A stretch of DNA of 64,000 bases. Origin: Variovorax boronicumulans. GTDB lineage: Bacteria; Pseudomonadota; Gammaproteobacteria; Burkholderiales; Burkholderiaceae_C. The stretch is from NCBI RefSeq assembly GCF_030812215.1, contig NZ_JAUSSG010000006.1:186001-250000 (forward strand), written 5' to 3'. Position 1 is the first letter of the stretch. The number at the start of each line of letters is the position of its first letter. Positions 15,929 through 27,320 of this stretch are shown here, piece after piece. Below the pieces are notes generated by a model that searched no databases, had not been told where the DNA came from, and saw only the letters and a program-made list of their open reading frames with translations. The translations under genes were made by a program, and so were the position numbers.

Positions 15929-17257
15929 TCAGCCCTTGCCGAGGATCACCGAGCCGATCAGCCACACGTTCGCCGCACCGATCACGCCGAACAGGCCCCA
16001 GGCCAGCAGCTTGACCACCGGGCCGTTGGCAAAGCCGCCCATCATGTCGCGGCTGCTCGTGAAGCGGATCAAGGGCCACATCGCGAACGGCAGCTGGAAG
16101 CTCAGCACCACCTGGCTGAGCACCAGCATCTTGCCCACGCCGCCATCGCCGAACCACCAGACGCCGAGGAACGCCGGCCCCAGCGCGAGCGCGCGCGTGA
16201 GCAGGCGGCGCTGCCAGCAGGGGATCTTCAGGTCGAGAAAACCTTCCATGATGATCTGGCCCGCGATGGTGCCGGTGAAGGTCGAGCTCTGGCCCGAGGC
16301 CAGCAGCGCGATGCCGAACAGCGTGGCCGCGAACGCGCTGCCGACGATGGGTTCGATGAGCCGGTAGGCATCGTCGATCTCGGTCACGTTCTGGTGGCCG
16401 GTGGCGTGGAAGGCACTGGCCGCCAGCACCATGATGGCCGCGTTGACCAGCAGCGCGAGCGACAGCGACACCACCGCATCGAACGTGCAGAAGCGCACCG
16501 CCTCGCGGCGCGCCGAATCGGTGTCGGCGATGAGCCGCGTCTGCACGATGGACGAATGCAGGTACAGGTTGTGCGGCATCACCGTGGCACCGACCACGCC
16601 GATCGCAAGGTACAGCGCACCCGGCTGCTGCAGCCGCTCGAAGCTGGGCGCGAAGCCCATCGCCACGCCGAACCAGTTGGGCTGCGACATCGCGAGCTCA
16701 ACCACGAAGCAGCCCGCGATGGTGCCCACCAGCCCGAGCACGATGGCCTCCACGCGCCGGAAGCCGGCGCCCTGCAGGCCGAGCACGAGCAGCGTGTCGA
16801 AGGCGGTGATGGCGATGCCGACCGGAATGGACACGCCGAACAAGAGGTGCAATGCGAGCGCGCTGCCCAGCACCTCGGCAAGGTCGCAAGCGACGATGGC
16901 CAGCTCGGCGCCGAGCCAGAGGAACCGGTTCACGCGCGGCGAGTAGTGTTCGCGGCAGGCGCGCGCCAGGTCTTTCTGCGCGACCAGCCCGAGCCGCACG
17001 CACAGCGTCTGCAGCAGCATCGCCGCAAGGCTCGCGAGCAGCACCACGAAGAGCAGGCCGTAGCCGAAGCGCGAGCCCGCCTCGATGTCGGTCGCCCAGT
17101 TGCCCGGGTCCATGTAGCCCACGGAAACCAGCAGGCCCGGGCCCGCGTAGCGCAAGAGCTTCTTGCCGAAAGGCAGGTCCTGCGGGACCGCCACGCTGCC
17201 TTTGACTTCGGAGGGGCAGAAGGGCGCGGTCGCCGTGCGGGGGAGCGGGAAGAACAT
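15929..17257 (-). CDS. mntH: Nramp family divalent metal transporter (MntH)
   Basis: This 442-residue inner-membrane protein has about eleven hydrophobic helices and both Nramp signatures: DPGN (residues 50-53) in the first helix and MPHNLYLHSS in the sixth. These bind Mn(II) or Fe(II), which are imported with protons. It is convergent with the emfourin gene and divergent from a small ABM-domain gene; the divergent region holds a 16-base palindrome that may bind a regulator. No MntR gene is visible nearby. Confidence 0.93.
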   Translation of the reverse strand: MFFPLPRTATAPFCPSEVKGSVAVPQDLPFGKKLLRYAGPGLLVSVGYMDPGNWATDIEAGSRFGYGLLFVVLLASLAAMLLQTLCVRLGLVAQKDLARACREHYSPRVNRFLWLGAELAIVACDLAEVLGSALALHLLFGVSIPVGIAITAFDTLLVLGLQGAGFRRVEAIVLGLVGTIAGCFVVELAMSQPNWFGVAMGFAPSFERLQQPGALYLAIGVVGATVMPHNLYLHSSIVQTRLIADTDSARREAVRFCTFDAVVSLSLALLVNAAIMVLAASAFHATGHQNVTEIDDAYRLIEPIVGSAFAATLFGIALLASGQSSTFTGTIAGQIIMEGFLDLKIPCWQRRLLTRALALGPAFLGVWWFGDGGVGKMLVLSQVVLSFQLPFAMWPLIRFTSSRDMMGGFANGPVVKLLAWGLFGVIGAANVWLIGSVILGKG

Positions 17258-17283
17258 GCGCGCGATGATAGGGTGGGGCCACG

Positions 17284-17299
17284 GGTCTCGTGCGAGACC
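17284..17299. promoter_or_regulatory. Perfect 16-base palindrome between mntH and the ABM gene
   Basis: GGTCTCG-TG-CGAGACC has perfect 7-base arms around a two-base centre. It is 26 bases upstream of the mntH start and 74 bases upstream of the ABM gene. The spacing suits a dimeric repressor of mntH. It does not match the usual MntR, Fur or Mur consensus by eye. Confidence 0.5.
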
Positions 17300-17373
17300 T
17301 GCGCCGAGGCGGCCGATCTTTTAGATTCGACGCTCGCAACCCGACAACCATCCACACCACCCGGAGCATTCCA

Positions 17374-17682
17374 ATGATTCACGTAGTCGCTGTCATCACC
17401 GCCAAGCCCGGCCAACGCGCCAAGCTGCTCGAAGCTTTTGCCGAAAATCGCGCGGCCGTGCTGGCCGAGGAAGGCTGCATCGAGTACGGCGCGACGGTCG
17501 ATGCGCAAGGCGTTCCCCCGTCGAAGGCCAGCTTCGGCGCCGATACCTTTGTCGTGATCGAGAAGTGGGAAACGCTCGCGCACCTGCAGGCGCATGCCGT
17601 CGCGCCGCACATGAAGGCCCATGGCGAGAAGACCAGGGAGCTGGTGGAGAGCAAGCTGATTCACGTGCTCGAACCAGTCTGA
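17374..17682 (+). CDS. Antibiotic biosynthesis monooxygenase (ABM) domain protein
   Basis: This 102-residue protein has a ferredoxin-like ABM fold: IHVVAVITAKPGQRAKLLEAF is the first strand and helix, and EEGCIEYGATVD and FVVIEKWETLAHLQAH follow in the expected order, with the conserved His at the end. Family members include YgiN-type quinol monooxygenases and many proteins of unknown reaction. GGAG precedes the ATG. It is divergent from mntH and is followed by two lipoprotein genes. Confidence 0.9.
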   Translation: MIHVVAVITAKPGQRAKLLEAFAENRAAVLAEEGCIEYGATVDAQGVPPSKASFGADTFVVIEKWETLAHLQAHAVAPHMKAHGEKTRELVESKLIHVLEPV

Positions 17683-17742
17683 GAAAAAAGGTTTACGCCA
17701 TGTTACTGTCGCGCCTCCAAACAACTCTGGAGGAGAAGGAAC

Positions 17743-18312
17743 ATGGCAACCACCCGCCTGCTTGGCGTTGTCATCTGCGCATTGGCCGTCCTGGCGACGG
17801 GCTGCGCATCGCCCAAGGCACCGGCTTATTCGCCGGACTACGCGGCCCTTGACCAGCTCAAGGCCGCGAAGCCTTCCACCATCGCGGTGGTCAAGGTTCA
17901 GCCGACCGATCCCAATGCGTCCGTCAACCGGATTTCGCTGCGCGGAACCCGGCTCGACTCCCCCAGCGGCACCTTCGCCAAGTACCTCGAGGACGCGATC
18001 GTCCGCGACCTGAAGGAAGTCTCCGCCTACGACGCCAAGTCGCGCACACGGCTCGATGCGCGCATCCTCGAAAACGACGTCAGCGTGGGGAACATCTCCA
18101 CCGGATCGGGCGTGATGACCGTCGAGATCGAAGTCACGCGCGAAGGTGTGCAGCGGCTGAAGAAAACCTACAAGGCCAACATCAGCTTCGAGTCCAGCTT
18201 CGCAGGCATGGTGGCCATTCCGGCCGGACAGACGGCCTACCCGACGCTCGTTCGCGCGCTGCTCGGCAAGGTCTACACCGATCCGCAGTTCGCTGCCGCC
18301 ATCGGCTCCTGA
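17743..18312 (+). CDS. Putative lipoprotein of unknown function
   Basis: This 189-residue protein has a lipoprotein signal (hydrophobic stretch ending ATGC, acylated Cys21) and is probably anchored in the outer membrane. After the linker it has alternating strands and helices, with AAKPSTIAVVKVQP and DARILENDVSVGNIS. A typical AGGAGAAGGA site precedes the ATG. I do not recognise the family; the shape resembles small auxiliary lipoproteins of the LptE/PqiC type, but this is only an impression. It is 30 bases upstream of a second lipoprotein gene. Confidence 0.8.
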   Translation: MATTRLLGVVICALAVLATGCASPKAPAYSPDYAALDQLKAAKPSTIAVVKVQPTDPNASVNRISLRGTRLDSPSGTFAKYLEDAIVRDLKEVSAYDAKSRTRLDARILENDVSVGNISTGSGVMTVEIEVTREGVQRLKKTYKANISFESSFAGMVAIPAGQTAYPTLVRALLGKVYTDPQFAAAIGS

Positions 18313-18342
18313 GGCCATCCGAACGAAGAAGGAAGACCCATC

Positions 18343-18939
18343 ATGTCCGTCGTTTCCAGAACCTTTCGCATCGTCCTGGCACTGGCTGCCGCCGCGGTGC
18401 TCGCAGGCTGCGCGCATCCGATCTCGCTGAGCACCGACGCTGCGCCTCCGCAGCGCGTCGATGCGTACCTGGTGCAGAAGAAGGTGGCCTACGCCATGAC
18501 CGAGGCCGATCGCGCCAAGCAGGCGATCACGCCCGGCGGTGGCGGCGACCGCATCAGCTACTACCCGTACCGCGACCTGGAAAAGTCGATCCGCGACGCG
18601 CTGCGGGCGGTCTACCAGGACGTGGTCGTCATCAACTCGGCGGCCGATGCCAATGCGGTCAAGGCGTCGGGGGCCGCGTTCGTGTTCACGCCGGTGATCA
18701 CGACCAACTCGAGTTCCTCATCCGTCCTCACCTGGCCGCCGACAGACTTCAGCACCGAGATCGCGTGCACCGTCACCGATTCGGCGGGCGTCGAAGTCAC
18801 CCGCGTCAAGGCGACCGGCAAGGGCGCGGCGGAGTTCAGCGAGTTCAAGCACGACCTCGCGCTGTCGGCCAAGCGTGCATCGGCCGACGTGGCGAACCAG
18901 TTGGCGAGCGAGATCCGCAGGAACGAAAAGTTGCGCTGA
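18343..18939 (+). CDS. Putative lipoprotein of unknown function
   Basis: This 198-residue protein has a signal peptide ending LAGC with acylated Cys23. The mature part contains SYYPYRDLEKSIRDALRAVYQDVVVI, then a serine-rich turn and a C-terminal amphipathic helix rich in Ala, Lys and Arg. The family is not recognised. It lies 30 bases after the previous lipoprotein gene, so they are almost certainly cotranscribed and may work together. A strong terminator follows. Confidence 0.8.
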   Translation: MSVVSRTFRIVLALAAAAVLAGCAHPISLSTDAAPPQRVDAYLVQKKVAYAMTEADRAKQAITPGGGGDRISYYPYRDLEKSIRDALRAVYQDVVVINSAADANAVKASGAAFVFTPVITTNSSSSSVLTWPPTDFSTEIACTVTDSAGVEVTRVKATGKGAAEFSEFKHDLALSAKRASADVANQLASEIRRNEKLR

Positions 18940-18960
18940 GCGCCCTTTCGGTTGTCCAAG

Positions 18961-18986
18961 AAAAACGCGCCCGAGGGCGCGTTTTT
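18961..18986. terminator. Bidirectional intrinsic terminator
   Basis: AAAAACGCGCCC and GGGCGCGTTTTT form a perfect inverted repeat with A and T runs on either side. It can end the lipoprotein transcript on the plus strand and the gap transcript on the minus strand. Confidence 0.92.
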
Positions 18987-19007
18987 CATTGAAGCCGCGA
19001 AGCCTTC

Positions 19008-22172
<3,165 letters not shown>

Positions 22173-22320
22173 GTGCGGTGGACTTTCGGAGGGAAAAGGA
22201 AAGGGTTGGGGTCGGGAGAACCCGCGATTTTACCGGGCGAGCCCCAACCCGCCTCGATACGGGCCGAACACCCGACTGATGTTCTCTTGTGCACCGGGCT
22301 GGCTGCTAGAGTTGCCACCC

Positions 22321-22701
22321 ATGCACGGGCTGCACCTCACCGCCGATCTCCACGACTGCCGATGCGGTCTCCAATGGCTCACCGACGGCCCTGCGCTGGG
22401 CGCGGTATGCATCAAGGCGGTGACGGCCGCGGGGCTGCAGGCGGTAGGCAAGATCGTCCACTCCTTTCCCGCCACGCCCGAGGGGCCGGGCGGGGTGACG
22501 GCCACGGTGCTGCTGGCCGAATCGCACCTGTGCATCCACACCTGGCCCGAGCAGCGCGGCGTGACGCTCGACGTGTACGTCTGCAATTTCGGCGGCGATC
22601 ATTCGGCGAAAGCGCATGCGTTGATGGAGTGCCTGGTGTCGCTGTTCCAGCCCACGCACAGCGAACGCAACGAGCTGCAGCGCGGCCGCGTCGCAGCGTG
22701 A
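22321..22701 (+). CDS. speD: S-adenosylmethionine decarboxylase proenzyme (SpeH type)
   Basis: This 126-residue protein is a small prokaryotic AdoMet decarboxylase. Cleavage at Ser68 within LLAESHLCIHTWPE generates the pyruvoyl cofactor; the following His69 and the Cys in YVCN are expected active-site residues. It supplies decarboxylated AdoMet for aminopropyl transfer in spermidine synthesis. No spermidine synthase is next to it, but a membrane-fused aminopropyltransferase lies 18 kb away in this window. It overlaps the murU start by four bases. Confidence 0.93.
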   Translation: MHGLHLTADLHDCRCGLQWLTDGPALGAVCIKAVTAAGLQAVGKIVHSFPATPEGPGGVTATVLLAESHLCIHTWPEQRGVTLDVYVCNFGGDHSAKAHALMECLVSLFQPTHSERNELQRGRVAA

Positions 22702-23441
22702 GCACGGCGATTTCCCCCGTGCGGGCGATGATCCTGGCCGCAGGCCGCGGCGAGCGCATGCGGCCACTGACCGACGCCACGCCCAAGCCCCTGCTCGAGG
22801 TGCGCGGCAAGCCGCTGATGCAGTGGCCGATGGAAGCGCTGGCCGACGGCGGCTTCACCGAACTGGTGGTCAACACCGACTGGCTCGGCGCGCAGATTCC
22901 AGCCCGGTTCGGCGCAACGCCCTTGCTGGATGGGCACGGCGCGCTATCGATTTCATACTCCGACGAGGGCCGCGACTTCGGCGGCGCGCTGGAGACGGCC
23001 GGCGGCATCGTCCGCGCGCTGCCGCTGCTGGGCGAGGTTTTCTGGGTGGCGGCCGGCGACGTCTTCGCGCCCGACTTCCGCTTCACCCAGGCCTCGGTCG
23101 ACCGCTTCTTGGCCAGCGGCAAGCTGGCGCACCTGTGGCTGGTGCCGAACCCGGCGCACAACCCCAAGGGCGATTTCGGTCTCTCCGCCGAAGGCCTGGC
23201 GCTCAACACGGCCGCGGAGAAGCACACCTTCTCGACCATCGGCCTCTACCGCGCCGCCTTGTTCGCGCCGCCCTACTGCAGCATCCCGCCCGGCAACCCG
23301 GCCGGCGTCAAAGCCCCCCTCGCGCCGATCCTGCGGGCTGCGATGGACAATGAACGCGTGAGCGCCGAGCTCTACACCGGCCCCTGGACCGATGTGGGAA
23401 CCCCCGAACGGCTTGCCCAACTGAACACCACGCCAAGATGA
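22698..23441 (+). CDS. murU: N-acetylmuramate-1-phosphate uridylyltransferase MurU
   Basis: This 247-residue nucleotidyltransferase has the signature AMILAAGRGERMRPLT (10-25) and TPKPLLEVRGKPLMQW, then ETAGGIVRALPLLG and the end motif GPWTDVGTPERLAQL of MurU. It converts MurNAc-1-phosphate to UDP-MurNAc in the peptidoglycan salvage route that bypasses MurA. The GTG start overlaps the speD stop (GTGA), and its stop overlaps the pepP start. Its partner kinase gene amgK is far away (54367). Confidence 0.88.
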   Translation: MSTAISPVRAMILAAGRGERMRPLTDATPKPLLEVRGKPLMQWPMEALADGGFTELVVNTDWLGAQIPARFGATPLLDGHGALSISYSDEGRDFGGALETAGGIVRALPLLGEVFWVAAGDVFAPDFRFTQASVDRFLASGKLAHLWLVPNPAHNPKGDFGLSAEGLALNTAAEKHTFSTIGLYRAALFAPPYCSIPPGNPAGVKAPLAPILRAAMDNERVSAELYTGPWTDVGTPERLAQLNTTPR

Positions 23442-24835
23442 CTTCAGCAGACACCACCACGATCTACGCCGAGCGCCGCGCGCGCCTCGCCTCGCACCTC
23501 GGCAAGGACGGCATCGCCATCATCCCGACCGCGCCCGAACGCCCGCGCAACCGCGACACCGACTTCCTGTACCGGCACGACAGCTATTTCTATTACCTGA
23601 CCGGCTTCACCGAGCCCAACGCCTGGCTGGTGCTGGCGGGCGACGGCCGCGCCACGCTGTTCTGCGCGCCGAAAGACCTGGAGCGCGAGATCTGGGACGG
23701 CTACCGCCTCGGCCCCGAGGCGGCGCCCGCCGCGCTCGGCGTCGACGAAGCCTTCTCGGTCACCGACCTCGACGCGAAGCTGCCCAAGCTGCTGGAAAAC
23801 CGCTCGACCGTGTGGTTTCCGTTCGCCATCCACAAGGGCCTGGAAACCCGCATCGACGGCTGGCTGCAATCGGTGCGCGCGCGCGTGCGCTACGGCGCGC
23901 TGTGCCCCGAGGAGCAGCGCGACCTGTGCGGCCCGCTCGACGAGATGCGCCTCGTGAAAGACGCGCACGAGCAGGACATCATGCGGCGCGCCGCGCAGAT
24001 CAGCGCGCGCGCCCATGTGCGCGCCATGCAGCTGTCGTCCCGCATGCTGCGCGAGGGCAAGGACGTGCGCGAGTACCACCTCGATGCCGAGCTGCTGCAC
24101 GAATTCCGCTTCGGCGGCTCGCAGTACCCGGCCTACTACTCCATCGTCGCGGCCGGCGCCAACGCCTGCGTGCTGCACTACCGTGCCGACGCCGCGCCCC
24201 TGCGCTCGGGCGAGCTGGTGCTGATCGACGCGGGCTGCGAACTCGACGGCTACGCAAGCGACATCACGCGCACCTTCCCGGCCGACGGCAAGTTCACCGG
24301 CCCGCAGCGCGCGCTGTACGACCTGGTGCTCGCGAGCCAGGATGCATCGGCCGCCGCCACCAAGGCCGGCAACCGCTTCACCGACCCGCACGACGCCGCG
24401 GTGCGGGTGCTGGCGCAGGGCATGCTCGACTTCGGGCTGCTCGATGCCAACAAGGTCGGCAGCGTCGACGACGTGATCGACTCGCGCGCCTACTTCCAGT
24501 TCTACATGCACCGCACCGGCCATTGGCTCGGCATGGACGTGCACGACTGCGGCAGCTACGTGGAGCCCACGCAGGTGGGCGAGGTGAGCGAGCGCAAGGA
24601 CCCGCTCTCGAACGAAGTCATCAAGAACCGCCCGAGCCGCATCCTGCGTCCCGGCATGGTGCTGACGCTGGAACCGGGCATCTACGTGCGGCCCGCCGAC
24701 GGCGTGCCCGAGCAATTCCACAACATCGGCATCCGCATCGAAGACGACGCGATCGTCACGGCGACGGGCTGCGAACTCATTTCGCGCGGCGTGCCGGTGA
24801 AGGCGGACGAGATCGAGGCGTTGATGCGCGGCTGA
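23438..24835 (+). CDS. pepP: Xaa-Pro aminopeptidase (aminopeptidase P)
   Basis: This 465-residue M24B metallopeptidase removes N-terminal residues ahead of proline. The N-terminal creatinase-like domain contains the RHDSYFYYLTGF motif. The C-terminal pita-bread domain carries the metal ligands in LIDAGCELDGYASDITRTF, HRTGHWLGMDVHD, TLEPGIYV and GIRIEDD. The start overlaps the murU stop (ATGA). In Burkholderiales pepP often precedes ubiH-type genes, but here the next gene is on the opposite strand. Confidence 0.95.
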   Translation: MTSADTTTIYAERRARLASHLGKDGIAIIPTAPERPRNRDTDFLYRHDSYFYYLTGFTEPNAWLVLAGDGRATLFCAPKDLEREIWDGYRLGPEAAPAALGVDEAFSVTDLDAKLPKLLENRSTVWFPFAIHKGLETRIDGWLQSVRARVRYGALCPEEQRDLCGPLDEMRLVKDAHEQDIMRRAAQISARAHVRAMQLSSRMLREGKDVREYHLDAELLHEFRFGGSQYPAYYSIVAAGANACVLHYRADAAPLRSGELVLIDAGCELDGYASDITRTFPADGKFTGPQRALYDLVLASQDASAAATKAGNRFTDPHDAAVRVLAQGMLDFGLLDANKVGSVDDVIDSRAYFQFYMHRTGHWLGMDVHDCGSYVEPTQVGEVSERKDPLSNEVIKNRPSRILRPGMVLTLEPGIYVRPADGVPEQFHNIGIRIEDDAIVTATGCELISRGVPVKADEIEALMRG

Positions 24836-24855
24836 TCGCGCACCGGGCGGCTTTG

Positions 24856-25221
24856 TCAGGTTCCTGACGCAGCCAACAGCAGACAGGCAAGCAGCCCGAG
24901 CAGCGCAGCGGCCGCTGCCGCAGACGCTATCCAGTGAAAGCGCCGCGGCGCGTATCCCAGCAATCCCACGGTCGCCAGCGCGGCCGCGGTGAGCGCGCCC
25001 AGCCAGAGCACCCAGCCGATCGCGCTGCCCGCCGCCTGCAGGCTCGCGCCGAGCGAGACGCACAGCAGCACAGTGCCGCCCAGTTGCAGCCAGCGACGCC
25101 ACGCGCCCGGCGTGCTGCCGCGGCCGAAGACGTCTTCGCTGTGGCGATCCATCGCGAGGCTCAGCGCGCAGAAACCGGCGAGCGAGGCGGCGAACACCAG
25201 GGCGAGAAGCAGCGCGCCCAT
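24856..25221 (-). CDS. DUF3325 family membrane protein
   Basis: This 121-residue inner-membrane protein has about four hydrophobic segments and the feature GFCALSLAMDRHSEDVFG near the N-terminus that I associate with DUF3325. Members sit beside PepSY-domain genes in siderophore-uptake loci. The start overlaps the PepSY gene's stop by one base (TGATG), so translation is coupled. It is the last gene of the Fur-box operon. Confidence 0.82.
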   Translation of the reverse strand: MGALLLALVFAASLAGFCALSLAMDRHSEDVFGRGSTPGAWRRWLQLGGTVLLCVSLGASLQAAGSAIGWVLWLGALTAAALATVGLLGYAPRRFHWIASAAAAAALLGLLACLLLAASGT

Positions 25222-26864
25222 CAGGAGCCCTGGCCCGATGCGGCGAGCCCAGGTGGCGTGGTGGCCGCCGCCTGCTTGGAAATCGCCTTGCGGCGCTTGC
25301 GCTCCACGAGCCAGGCCGCGCCTGCAAGTCCCAGGCCCAACGCGATCACGACGAGATCGAAGCCCGCCACCGCATTCGGCCCCGAACGCAGGCTCACCGT
25401 CAACGGCGCGGGGCCGGTGAACGCATTGAGCACCGGCAGCAGCACGAACAGCAGCGCGCCGAGCGCGAGCTGCGCCTGCCACATGCGCAGCGTCGGCCGC
25501 AGCAGGCCCAGCACGGCACCAGCGCCCCAGACGATGAAGAACCAGCGGATCTCCGCCTCGCCGCGGTCGGCCACATCGAGCGGCAGCAAGCGGTTGGCCC
25601 AGAAGAAGGCCGCCATCGCCATCGGCAGGCCGGCAATCGCGCCGAGGTTCAGGCCGTCGACCAGCCGCAGGCCGAAGCCGATGCGGCCGCCCTGCTTGAG
25701 CGTCTTGGCGAACTTCTGGCGCTCCTTCACGGCCCAGAGCAGGAGGCCGGTGGCCACCATCAGGCACCCGGCAAGCCCCGAGAGGAAGAACAGGCCGCGC
25801 AGCAGCGGATCGGCGAAGCGGCCGATGTGCAGGCCATAGAGCACGCCGCGTGTCTCGGCCGCGGCCTTGGGTACGTCGCCGAAAGTGCCGATCTGCGCGC
25901 CGGTGACGCCGTTGAACTGCATCGAAGGCTGGTCGTACGAAAGCCGCTGGGTGCCGGCGCGGGCGATGGACACCACCGCGTTCGCGTCGTTCGGAAAGTG
26001 CACGGTGATGCGGCCGACGGGCGCGCCGTTCCAGTGGGAAGACGCCGCTGCCACCATCGGCGCGATGGGCGCCAGCGGCGCCTGGGTGCCCGAGGCCTTG
26101 AATTGGGTGCGGCCGCCGCCGGGGAAGGCCTCGGCGAAGAAGGCCTCGGTGCCGCCGTGGTCCTTGTAGGCCGCCTGCGGGGCCCACGGCATGTACATGA
26201 ACATCAGCGTGACCAGCCCGGTGTAGGTGATCATGGCGTGATAGGGCAGCGCGAGCACCGCGGTCACGTTGTGCGCATCGAGCCACGAGCGCTGGCCCTT
26301 CTTCGGGCGGAAAGTGAAGAAGTCCTTGAAGATGCGCCGGTGCGTGACGATGCCGCTGAAGATCGCGACCAGCATGAACATCGCGCAGAAGCCGACGATC
26401 CAGCGGGCCCAGATCGCGGGCATGTAGTGCAGGTCGAAATGCAGGCGGTAGAAGAACTCGCCGCCGCGCGTCTCGCGCGGCGCGGTGACCGCCAGGCCGG
26501 TGGCCGGATCGAGCAGCGCCACATCGAAGCGGCGGCGCCGCTCGACGGGCGCGGCGCCGGCCGGCGGGGGCGGCTTGAGGTACAGCACGCTGGTCGACGG
26601 CTCGCGCTCGGTCGGCAGCGTGATGAACCAGCGGGGCGCATCGGGGCTGTGCTGCTGCAGGAAAGCGACCGCCGTTTCCGTGGCCTTCGCCTGCGGTGCG
26701 GCGGTGGGCGACACGGCGTGCAGCTCCGGCTTCATCCAGAAGGTGATCTCGTCCTTGAAGTACGACGCGGTGCCGGCCGCGAACACCATGAAGAGCACCC
26801 AGCCGACCAGCAGGCCCGACCAGGTGTGAAGCCAGGCCATCGATTGGCGGAAGCCTTCTTTCAT
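25221..26864 (-). CDS. PepSY-associated TM helix domain protein (iron-uptake type)
   Basis: This 547-residue inner-membrane protein belongs to the PiuB/PepSY_TM group of ferric-siderophore reductase-like proteins. An N-terminal helix (LHTWSGLLVGWVLFMVFAAG), the LHFDLHYMPAIWARWIVGF motif with paired histidines, a periplasmic region and several C-terminal helices are visible. The histidines are candidate haem ligands. Such proteins are thought to help release iron from imported chelates. The ATG overlaps the DUF3649 stop (ATGA). The short RBS-less extension upstream is in the DUF3649 gene and is not used. Confidence 0.9.
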   Translation of the reverse strand: MKEGFRQSMAWLHTWSGLLVGWVLFMVFAAGTASYFKDEITFWMKPELHAVSPTAAPQAKATETAVAFLQQHSPDAPRWFITLPTEREPSTSVLYLKPPPPAGAAPVERRRRFDVALLDPATGLAVTAPRETRGGEFFYRLHFDLHYMPAIWARWIVGFCAMFMLVAIFSGIVTHRRIFKDFFTFRPKKGQRSWLDAHNVTAVLALPYHAMITYTGLVTLMFMYMPWAPQAAYKDHGGTEAFFAEAFPGGGRTQFKASGTQAPLAPIAPMVAAASSHWNGAPVGRITVHFPNDANAVVSIARAGTQRLSYDQPSMQFNGVTGAQIGTFGDVPKAAAETRGVLYGLHIGRFADPLLRGLFFLSGLAGCLMVATGLLLWAVKERQKFAKTLKQGGRIGFGLRLVDGLNLGAIAGLPMAMAAFFWANRLLPLDVADRGEAEIRWFFIVWGAGAVLGLLRPTLRMWQAQLALGALLFVLLPVLNAFTGPAPLTVSLRSGPNAVAGFDLVVIALGLGLAGAAWLVERKRRKAISKQAAATTPPGLAASGQGS

Positions 26865-27169
26865 GCGCCGCCTCCGCCCGACCGGGTGAGCAGCAGCAAC
26901 AGCAGGCCCGGTGGCACCGCCGCAACGGCAAGGCCCGACCATGCACGCCACGCGGTGCGCGCGGCAAAGACCCACATCACGGCCAGCGCGAAGACGATGA
27001 AGGAGGCGAGCGTGCCGGTCATCACGGCTTCGCTGCGCGCCATGCCGAAGGCGGCGGGCAGGCACACGGCGAGGGCGGCGGCAAAAAGGGCCGCGACGCC
27101 GTAACCACCGGCAATGGCTGCGGCTGCACGCGAGGCCACGCCGAGTCGATAGCGAAAGCTGGCGCTCAC
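26861..27169 (-). CDS. DUF3649 family membrane protein
   Basis: This protein of about 102 residues is hydrophobic with roughly three helices (GYGVAALFAAALAVCLPAAFG, TGTLASFIVFALAVMWVFA and a C-terminal LLLLLL stretch). It fits DUF3649 in size and position before a PepSY gene. The GTG at 27169 (VSASFRYRLG) was chosen because the longer frame begins inside the Fur box. No strong ribosome-binding site is visible, so the start is uncertain. It is the first gene of the iron operon. Confidence 0.75.
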   Translation of the reverse strand: MSASFRYRLGVASRAAAAIAGGYGVAALFAAALAVCLPAAFGMARSEAVMTGTLASFIVFALAVMWVFAARTAWRAWSGLAVAAVPPGLLLLLLTRSGGGGA

Positions 27170-27237
27170 AACGTGCGCCGGACGGCGGGCGAAGTCGTTC
27201 GGGAATTCATGGAAAAAGGGGGAGAAGAAACCAATCC

Positions 27238-27258
27238 AGATGAGAATCATACTCATCT
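27238..27258. promoter_or_regulatory. Fur box upstream of the DUF3649-PepSY-DUF3325 operon
   Basis: AGATGAG-AATCATA-CTCATCT is a palindrome with perfect 7-base arms. Against the 7-1-7 Fur consensus TGATAAT-N-ATTATCA it matches 11 of 14 positions. It lies about 70 bases upstream of the first gene, as expected for iron-responsive repression. Confidence 0.85.
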
Positions 27259-27320
27259 AGGCCGATTTCCCCCAACGCCCGGCCCCGGACCGGGGATATC
27301 GCGGCTCGGCCGAACGCGCC

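Noticed and set aside
27170..27256. Longer start for the DUF3649 gene
   Set aside because: The first codons would lie inside the Fur box, and hydrophobic, DUF3649-like sequence begins only after 27169.
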